Shown: positions 1 to 4,805 of the stretch, piece after piece
Layout of the letters: each line of letters begins with the position of its first letter
Position numbering within the stretch: the first letter of the stretch is position 1
Program-made: the position numbers and the translations under genes
Origin: Bifidobacteriaceae bacterium
GTDB lineage: Bacteria; Actinomycetota; Actinomycetes; Actinomycetales; WQXJ01
NCBI GenBank assembly: GCA_031266115.1
Contig: JAISBQ010000050.1
Coordinates: 1-5,758 of the forward strand
DNA length: 5,758 bases
Direction of reading: 5' to 3'
Notes under the pieces: generated by a model
What the model saw: only the letters and a program-made list of their open reading frames with translations
Database searches by the model: none
What the model was told of the DNA's origin: nothing

Positions 1-120
1 CGGTCACCGTGGCTCTTGGGCGGCGCCGGCGTAGCGGCCGCAATCACGGTAGCGATCGCCGTGGCCCGCCGACGGCGGCGCTCATCGGCGCGCAACACCG
101 TGTCGCGCCGCGGCCCCTAG
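1..120 (+). CDS. C-terminal end of a membrane-anchored protein (partial, runs off the left edge)
   Basis: Thirty-nine codons are open from the window edge to a TAG at 118-120; the 5' part lies outside. The visible tail has a hydrophobic stretch, WLLGGAGVAAAITVAIAVA (about visible residues 4-22), followed at once by five arginines and a basic tail of about 12 residues ending RRGP. By the positive-inside rule this looks like a C-terminal single-pass anchor, or the last helix of a membrane protein, with a short cytoplasmic tail. About 85% of codons end in G or C, which fits real coding sequence here. No LPXTG-like sorting motif is visible in the part present. The gene converges on secA and shares the CTAG tetranucleotide with it. 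A competing minus-strand frame (GTG at 98-96, open to the edge) also exists but has no ribosome-binding site. I do not recognise the family and assign no function. Confidence 0.55.
   Translation, partial: RSPWLLGGAGVAAAITVAIAVARRRRRSSARNTVSRRGP
87..109 (-). terminator. Stem-loop just past the secA stop, possible tail structure or weak terminator
   Basis: Inverted arms GGCGCG (87-92) and CGCGCC (104-109) pair perfectly. Inside them ACA (95-97) and TGT (101-103) can pair over a CCG loop, leaving a two-base bulge. On the minus strand the structure begins 7 bases after the secA TAG. There is no T tract on either strand, so it is not a canonical intrinsic terminator; it lies inside the C-terminal coding sequence of the opposing gene. 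A second short inverted repeat (CGCC GAC GGCG) lies around 68-78. GC-rich coding DNA produces such repeats easily, so support is weak. Confidence 0.25.
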
Positions 121-3100
121 GACCCCTCGTTCCTGCCGTGGCACAGCTTGTATTTCTTACCTGAGCCACACGGGCACTGCGCATTTCGCGCAGTCCCGGG
201 GAAGCTCAGGCCGTCAGCCGCGGGATCATCCGGCGGCGCCGACCCCGCGGCGGCGCGCCGCCCACCCGACCTCGCGAATGCCGCACCGGCCGTCGTGGTG
301 GTCCCATCGCCGGTCTCAGAGGGCGCGGAGTACTGCAGTGGTACGGCCCGCGGTCGCGGGCCGAGACTCGATTCGTCGAGACGCTTGGTCCCGCCGCGCA
401 CGGCCCCAGCCCCCGACGCCGCAGGCGCCGCCGATGGGTCGGGCTCCTTGCCGCTGGCCTTGGATTGTTTGGCCTGTTTGGCGGCAGCAGCCTTCGCAGT
501 GGCCGCAGCCAACGGCGATGTCACCGAGGCCTGAGACGGTGCAGGCGCCGCCTGAAGCGTGACAGCGAATTCGTCCTCATCGGCCTCAGCCACGTCCACC
601 TGGTTGTCGTCGTCCTCGTCGCCGGGGTCGACGTTGATCTGAAGGTTGAACAGGTAGCCGACCGTCTCCTCCTTGATCGCCTCGTTCATCGCCTGGAAGA
701 GCTGGTAGCCCTCTCGTTGGTATTCGACCAGCGGATCGCGCTGGGCCATACCCCGCAGGCCGATTCCCTCCTTGAGGTAATCCATCTCATATAGGTGTTC
801 GCGCCACTTGCGGTCCAGGACCGACAACAGTACGCGCCGTTCCACCTGCCTGACGACATCCGCGGTCAACTGCTCCTCCCGATGCGAATAGGCCAACTCG
901 GCGTCGGCCAACAGTTCGCGCTTGAGCACCTGCGGCGTCAGGACCGGCAGACCTCCGACCTCCTCGATCACGTCGTCAGGAGTGATGGAGGCAGGGAAGA
1001 TCTCGCGCAACGAGGCCCACAACGCGTCGAGGTTCCAGTCCTCGGGAGTCGGATCGGCGGTGGCCTGCGCGACACAGGCATCGACGACATCGGCGATGAA
1101 ACGTTGGATTTGATCGGCGAGGTCGGCGCCGTGGAGAATCCGTCGCCGCTCGTCGTAGACCACCGTGCGTTGCCGGGACATGACATCGTCATACTTGAGC
1201 ACGTTCTTGCGAATCTCGAAGTTCCTCGCCTCCACCTGAGACTGGGCCGAGGCAATTCCGCGCGTGACCATCTTCGATTCGAGCGGCACATCCTCGGGGA
1301 AGGAGACGGAGTTCATCACCCGTTCGGTCAGCGCCGAGTTGAACAGCCGCATCAGATCGTCTTGGAGCGAGAGGTAGAACCGCGATTCTCCCGGATCGCC
1401 CTGGCGTCCTGAGCGGCCGCGCAACTGGTTGTCGATCCGCCGCGATTCGTGGCGTTCGGTCCCGAGCACGTACAGGCCTCCGAGTGAGACAACCTCGTCG
1501 TGCTCGGCCGCCACCGATTCCTTCGCCTCACTCAACGCTTGCGGCCACGCCGCCTCGTATTCGTCGGGATTCTCGGCGGAATCCAGCCCCTCGGCGGCGA
1601 GCGCCTGGACAGCCATGAATTCGGCGTTACCACCGAGCATGATGTCGGTGCCGCGCCCCGCCATGTTGGTCGCCACGGTGACAGCACCCTTGCGCCCCGC
1701 TTGAGCGACGATGGCGGCCTCACGCGCGTGCTGTTTGGCGTTGAGAACCTCGTGGGGCACTCCCGCCTTACGCAGCAGCGTGGACAGGTATTCGCTCTTC
1801 TCCACCGATGTGGTGCCGACGAGGATCGGTTGACCCGCGCGATGGCGGGCCACAATATCCTCGACCACGGCATCGAACTTGCCGGCCTCGGTCTTGTACA
1901 CCACGTCGGTCTGGTCGGCGCGGATCATCGGCATGTTGGTGGGGATGGGCACCACGCCAATCTTGTAGGTGCTCATGAACTCGTTGGCCTCGGTGGCGGC
2001 GGTACCGGTCATGCCGGATAGCGTCGAGTAGAGGCGGAAGTAGTTTTGCAACGTGATCGTGGCCAGGGTCTGGTTCTCGGCCTTGATCTCAACACCCTCC
2101 TTGGCCTCAATCGCCTGATGCATCCCCTCGTTGTACCGACGTCCGGGCAGCACGCGTCCGGTGTGCTCATCGACGATCAGCACCTCGCCGTGAAGCACCA
2201 CGTAATCCTTGTCCCGTTTGAACAGTTCCTTCGCGCGGATCGCGTTGTTCAGGAAGCCGATCAACGGTGTGTTGAGGGACTCGTAGAGGTTCTCGATGCC
2301 GAGAAGGTCTTCGACGCGTTCGATGCCGGGTTCCAGCACGCCAACGGTCCGCTTCTTCTCGTCCACCTCGTAGTCCGTCTCCCGTGTCAATTGCCGCGCG
2401 ATCCGGGCGAATTCGGTGTACCACTTGTTGGCCTCGCCCGACGCGGGTCCGGAGATGATCAGCGGGGTGCGAGCCTCGTCCACGAGGATCGAATCGACCT
2501 CGTCCACGATCACGAAGTTGTGGCCACGCTGAACCAACTCGTCCTCGGTCCACGCCATGTTGTCCCGCAGATAGTCGAAGCCGAATTCGTTGTTGGTGCC
2601 GTACGTGATGTCGGCGGCGTACTGGACCCGACGCTCGGCGGGCGTCTGCCCCACGAGGATGCAGCCCACGCTCAGCCCCAGATACCGGAAGACCCGGCCC
2701 ATCAGCTCGCTCTGATACGAAGCCAGATAGTCGTTGACCGTCACCACGTGGACGCCCTTGCCGGACAGCGCGTTGAGATACGCAGGCAGCGTGGCCACTA
2801 GGGTCTTGCCCTCACCGGTCTTCATCTCGGCGATATTGCCCTGATGCAACGCCGCCCCGCCCATGATCTGAACATCGAAGTGCCGTTGCCCGAGCGTCCG
2901 CTTTGCCGCCTCCCTGACCACCGCGAACGCCTCAGGCATGATCGAATCGAGGCTCTCCCCGCCCGCGTAGCGCTCCTTGAAGCGTTCTGTCTCCTCAATG
3001 AGTTCGGCGTGGTCCATAGCCTCGTACACCTGCTCAAGGGCACCGACATCGGTGACGATGGCGGCTAGCTTGCGAAGGACACGGCCCTCGCCGGCGCGAA

Positions 3101-3125
3101 GCAACTTGTCAAGGATAGCGACCAC
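117..3125 (-). CDS. secA: Protein translocase ATPase SecA (SecA1 type), 1002 aa
   Basis: SecA is the cytoplasmic ATPase motor that binds preproteins and drives them through SecYEG. All hallmark regions are visible: Walker A MKTGEGKT at residues 101-108; Walker B/DEAD-type DEVD at 208-211, followed by EARTPLIISG; QNYFRLYSTLSGMTGTA near 360-376, at the start of the second helicase half after the preprotein-binding domain; GRGTDIMLGGN at 490-500; and GTERHESRRIDNQLRGRSGR at 555-574, the arginine-finger region. A helical scaffold/wing region follows to about 830. The end is a SEC-C zinc motif with ligands in CPCGSG...LCH at 984-996. Between them lies an acidic patch (834-853) and about 120 residues rich in Ala, Pro, Ser and Gly. 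At 1002 aa it is longer than E. coli SecA (901), mostly because of this linker. The GTG start gives the family-typical N-terminus (VVAILDKLLRAGEGR) and has GGGAG six bases upstream. The frame extends 27 codons further upstream, but those residues do not resemble SecA. The zinc tail and full scaffold favour SecA1 over SecA2. No frameshift or lost catalytic motif is seen. Confidence 0.98.
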   Translation of the reverse strand: MVAILDKLLRAGEGRVLRKLAAIVTDVGALEQVYEAMDHAELIEETERFKERYAGGESLDSIMPEAFAVVREAAKRTLGQRHFDVQIMGGAALHQGNIAEMKTGEGKTLVATLPAYLNALSGKGVHVVTVNDYLASYQSELMGRVFRYLGLSVGCILVGQTPAERRVQYAADITYGTNNEFGFDYLRDNMAWTEDELVQRGHNFVIVDEVDSILVDEARTPLIISGPASGEANKWYTEFARIARQLTRETDYEVDEKKRTVGVLEPGIERVEDLLGIENLYESLNTPLIGFLNNAIRAKELFKRDKDYVVLHGEVLIVDEHTGRVLPGRRYNEGMHQAIEAKEGVEIKAENQTLATITLQNYFRLYSTLSGMTGTAATEANEFMSTYKIGVVPIPTNMPMIRADQTDVVYKTEAGKFDAVVEDIVARHRAGQPILVGTTSVEKSEYLSTLLRKAGVPHEVLNAKQHAREAAIVAQAGRKGAVTVATNMAGRGTDIMLGGNAEFMAVQALAAEGLDSAENPDEYEAAWPQALSEAKESVAAEHDEVVSLGGLYVLGTERHESRRIDNQLRGRSGRQGDPGESRFYLSLQDDLMRLFNSALTERVMNSVSFPEDVPLESKMVTRGIASAQSQVEARNFEIRKNVLKYDDVMSRQRTVVYDERRRILHGADLADQIQRFIADVVDACVAQATADPTPEDWNLDALWASLREIFPASITPDDVIEEVGGLPVLTPQVLKRELLADAELAYSHREEQLTADVVRQVERRVLLSVLDRKWREHLYEMDYLKEGIGLRGMAQRDPLVEYQREGYQLFQAMNEAIKEETVGYLFNLQINVDPGDEDDDNQVDVAEADEDEFAVTLQAAPAPSQASVTSPLAAATAKAAAAKQAKQSKASGKEPDPSAAPAASGAGAVRGGTKRLDESSLGPRPRAVPLQYSAPSETGDGTTTTAGAAFARSGGRRAAAGSAPPDDPAADGLSFPGTARNAQCPCGSGKKYKLCHGRNEGS

Positions 3126-3131
3126 GTGGTT

Positions 3132-3144
3132 CTCCCAATCTCCC
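3132..3144 (-). promoter_or_regulatory. Tandem Shine-Dalgarno motifs of secA
   Basis: Reading the minus strand, GGGAG occurs twice, at 3144-3140 and 3136-3132, within a near-repeat GGGAGATT / GGGAGAAC. The second copy lies six bases before the GTG at 3125, which is good spacing and decides the secA start. The first copy, 14 bases from the GTG, is too far to initiate at this codon; it touches the base of the leader stem-loop and could act as a standby or regulatory ribosome contact (inference). Confidence 0.7.
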
Positions 3145-3176
3145 GATGCGACGGCACACCGCCGGTGCCTCGCATC
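3145..3176 (-). promoter_or_regulatory. Twelve-base-pair stem-loop in the hpf-secA intergenic leader
   Basis: On the minus strand GATGCGA (3176-3170) pairs with TCGCATC (3151-3145), and GGCAC (3169-3165) pairs with GTGCC (3157-3153). There is one bulged base (3152) and a seven-base loop, CGGCGGT. All 12 pairs are Watson-Crick. It sits in non-coding sequence 84 bases after the hpf stop and ends directly at the first GGGAG of the secA ribosome-binding site. No T tract follows, so a classical terminator is unlikely. It may protect or separate the hpf and secA parts of the transcript, or tune secA translation; the sequence alone cannot tell which. Confidence 0.6.
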
Positions 3177-3260
3177 AACGGCCGGCCCCGCAAGGCCGCA
3201 TCCCATGGTAGGCCTTCCGTGCCCACTCCCCCTTCGCCGCCGCCTTGGGCCGCGCGTCCG

Positions 3261-3926
3261 TCACGCGACCACGGGCGCTTCCACACGGATCACGCCGTAG
3301 GTCCAGCCGTGGCGGTGGTACAGAACCGACGGCAGGCCGCTGTCCGCGTCGACAAACAAGAAGAACGGATGGCCCACCAATTCCATCTGGTAGACGGCAT
3401 CTTCCACGGTCATCGGCGAGGCGACGTGGGTCTTCTCGCGGATCACGACAGGGGAATCGCCCAGCGGGATTTCCACCGGCTCGGCCATCGGTGTCGCGCC
3501 TGGGCGCGCCTCGCCATCGGCGGGCGCATCCAGGGCCGGTGGCGCTGGGGACGCGGGGACAGGAATCGGATCGGCCCACACAGCCAGGTCCGGTGGAATA
3601 TGCGCGTGGCTGCGGCCCATCCGGCGGTTCTTTCGCCGCGAATGCGCCCGGCGTGCCTGCTCGACGAGCTTGGGGATGACCGCGTCCAGAGCGGCATACC
3701 TGTCGGGCGCCGAGGCCTCCGCTCTGATGACCGGTCCCTTGCCGTACACCGTGATCTCTACGCGCTCGGCCGTCCCGGATTGGCGGGGATTCGATTCGTG
3801 GATGACCTCCACATCGACACGTTGCACACGCGAGTCATACTGGACCAACTTGGCGAGCTTCGCCTCGACGTGGCTGCGAAAACGCGTCGGGACTTCCGTG
3901 TGATGACCAGAGACAATGATCTCCAT
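3261..3926 (-). CDS. hpf: Long-form ribosome hibernation promoting factor, 221 aa
   Basis: HPF binds the decoding region of the 30S subunit in stationary phase or stress. In the long form, the C-terminal domain pairs two ribosomes into inactive 100S dimers. The N-terminal S30AE domain spans residues 1 to about 96: MEIIVSGHHTEVPTRFRSHV, then VDVEVIHESNPRQ and VEITVYGKGPVIRAEA, ending in a very basic ARRAHSRRKNRRMGR (91-105). A Pro/Ala-rich linker occupies about 108-158. The C-terminal dimerisation domain runs from about 160 to 217, recognisable by VVIREKTHVASPMTVEDAV, QMELVGHPFFLFVDADSG and GWTYGVIR. The ATG at 3926-3924 has AGGAGG at 3937-3932, five bases upstream. An in-frame extension to 4217 would run through comF and has no family similarity. 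The gene starts 28 bases after the comF stop, suggesting co-transcription; its ribosome-binding site is the strongest in the window, suggesting high expression when transcribed. Neighbouring secA is a conserved partner in actinomycetes. Confidence 0.95.
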   Translation of the reverse strand: MEIIVSGHHTEVPTRFRSHVEAKLAKLVQYDSRVQRVDVEVIHESNPRQSGTAERVEITVYGKGPVIRAEASAPDRYAALDAVIPKLVEQARRAHSRRKNRRMGRSHAHIPPDLAVWADPIPVPASPAPPALDAPADGEARPGATPMAEPVEIPLGDSPVVIREKTHVASPMTVEDAVYQMELVGHPFFLFVDADSGLPSVLYHRHGWTYGVIRVEAPVVA

Positions 3927-3931
3927 GGCAA

Positions 3932-3937
3932 CCTCCT
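3932..3937 (-). promoter_or_regulatory. Strong Shine-Dalgarno of hpf
   Basis: AGGAGG on the minus strand, five bases before the ATG at 3926. It fixes the hpf start, since the frame stays open much further upstream into comF. Confidence 0.85.
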
Positions 3938-3954
3938 GGTGGTGTCCCCCTAAC

Positions 3955-4698
3955 CTAGCCGATGGGCGGGCGCGAGCCGGGGCCCTTGTACCCACCATCG
4001 CGATGCCGCTCGCCTTGACCGGATGGAGGCGAGGCCGCGAGCACGGCGGCCCCGAGGGCTCCCACTCCAGCCGCGGCGAGCGCGCGTTCCGCGTCGAGCA
4101 GGGACGCCCCCGTGGTGACGACGTCATCGACCATGATTGCCGCCATCCCACGGCCGACTCCGCGAAGGCTCCACACCTGGGTCGCTCCTTCGCGGTTCGC
4201 CGACCGCGCCCTGCCACCTAGACCCACCTGGTCGCGAGCGCCAGGCGTGCGGACCAAGCACGATGTGACGATGGCGTCCAGACCTCCGGTCCTCAAACCC
4301 CGCACCAGGCCGGCTGCGAGCTGTTCGGTCAATCGCCCGCCCCGGCGCAGACGACTCACCATCCTTGAGGGAATCGGAACCGCACACACCCCACTCAGGC
4401 CCAGCGTGCAGACCGCAGGGGCGATCTCGCGTCCGATGGCGGCAAGACGACCGGCGAATGCCGGCGTCAGATCGACGCGTCCCCGCCGCTTCCACGCGCC
4501 GATCGCCTCCCGCGACCCTCCGGCGTACACCGTGGACGCCCACACGGGCAAGGGCGGGCCGCCATCGGCGGGGATCAGGCGGGGCGCACCAGCCTCCAGG
4601 CGGCGCACAGGACCGGCGAAAGCGGCCCAGCAATCCGGGCAAAGACTGGCGCCGGGCGCCGCGCACCCGGCGCACTCGCGCGGCACCACCAGGTCCAC
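3955..4698 (-). CDS. comF: ComF family amidophosphoribosyltransferase-like protein, about 247 aa
   Basis: ComF proteins have a zinc ribbon followed by a type I phosphoribosyltransferase fold; family members are linked to DNA uptake in naturally competent bacteria, but the role in actinomycetes is unclear. With the start used here, four cysteines form the ribbon (CAGC at 9-12, CPDC at 20-23). VPIPSRMVSRLRRGGRLTEQLA (107-128) and RTPGARDQVGL followed by R..N (about 150-168) match the family's central motifs. MVDDVVTTGASL (about 189-200) is the PRPP-binding loop with its acidic pair. The last 25 or so residues (SPPSGQGERHRDGG...) look like a disordered tail. The start is uncertain. The GTG at 4698 gives MDLVVPRECAGC, like mycobacterial homologues that begin MLDL-type just before the first Cys pair, and has GGGAG four bases upstream. 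A TTG at 4728 and a GTG at 4854 (overlapping lpqB, no ribosome-binding site) are in frame; no ATG is available. The gene lies between lpqB and hpf in the conserved order. Confidence 0.88.
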   Translation of the reverse strand: MDLVVPRECAGCAAPGASLCPDCWAAFAGPVRRLEAGAPRLIPADGGPPLPVWASTVYAGGSREAIGAWKRRGRVDLTPAFAGRLAAIGREIAPAVCTLGLSGVCAVPIPSRMVSRLRRGGRLTEQLAAGLVRGLRTGGLDAIVTSCLVRTPGARDQVGLGGRARSANREGATQVWSLRGVGRGMAAIMVDDVVTTGASLLDAERALAAAGVGALGAAVLAASPPSGQGERHRDGGYKGPGSRPPIG

Positions 4699-4763
4699 GA
4701 GGCTCCCGGCAATATCCCACGCCGCCAACCCTTGCGCATCACCCTCGGGTGTACCGGACGGAC

Positions 4764-4772
4764 TGTGGATAA
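4764..4772 (-). promoter_or_regulatory. Perfect DnaA-box 9-mer between lpqB and comF
   Basis: TTATCCACA on the minus strand matches the strong consensus DnaA binding site TTATNCACA exactly. It lies in the gap between the lpqB stop (4806) and the chosen comF start (4698). I saw no second consensus copy nearby and no AT-rich unwinding region, so this is not an origin. It could be a DnaA-titration or DnaA-regulatory site, or a chance match. The binding claim is inference from the consensus. Confidence 0.45.
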
Positions 4773-4796
4773 CGACGCTCGCGCCCGCGCCGTCGT
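4772..4796 (-). terminator. Stem-loop just past the lpqB stop, possible weak terminator
   Basis: On the minus strand ACGACG (4796-4791) pairs with CGTCGT (4777-4772). An inner GCG/CGC pairing over a CGGG loop is possible, with a three-base bulge. It begins 9 bases after the lpqB TAG and is followed by TTATCC rather than a T run. The position suits a terminator or attenuator between lpqB and comF, but the missing U tract makes it only a candidate. Its 3' end shares one base with the DnaA-box match. Confidence 0.3.
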
Positions 4797-4805
4797 GGGG
4801 CAGGG

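Larger units (their letters stand above)
3126..3260 (-). other. 135-base intergenic region between hpf and secA
   Basis: This is the larger of the two gaps over 100 bases. Besides the stem-loop and tandem ribosome-binding motifs listed separately, it contains a TACCAT hexamer (minus strand, 3210-3205) that fits the loose actinobacterial -10 pattern TAnnnT. I see no convincing -35 at the right spacing. A GGCCGGCC palindrome lies at 3180-3187. A secA promoter here is plausible given the gap size but is not demonstrated by the sequence. Confidence 0.4.

Noticed and set aside
1..98. Minus-strand frame from GTG at 98, open to the left edge (basic N-terminus then a mildly hydrophobic stretch)
   Set aside because: It has no ribosome-binding site, a weaker hydrophobic segment and more T-ending codons than the plus frame. 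It cannot be fully excluded without sequence to the left.
2046..2801. Plus-strand open frame of 251 codons opposite secA
   Set aside because: It lies entirely antisense to conserved SecA motifs and has the His/Leu/Val/Asp-rich composition expected when the reverse strand of GC-rich coding sequence is read; no recognisable domain.
3126..3206. 27-codon N-terminal extension of secA
   Set aside because: The residues (MGCGLAGPAVDARHRR...) are unlike SecA, and the region carries the stem-loop and ribosome-binding motifs; the GTG at 3125 fits both family and spacing.
3126..3953. Plus-strand open frame of 275 codons opposite hpf
   Set aside because: It is antisense to the complete hpf gene, whose two domains are clearly recognisable; it has no domain of its own and is explained as a GC-rich shadow frame.
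3927..4217. 97-codon N-terminal extension of hpf into comF
   Set aside because: It overlaps the essential PRPP-loop region of comF in another frame, and the ATG at 3926 has an excellent AGGAGG.
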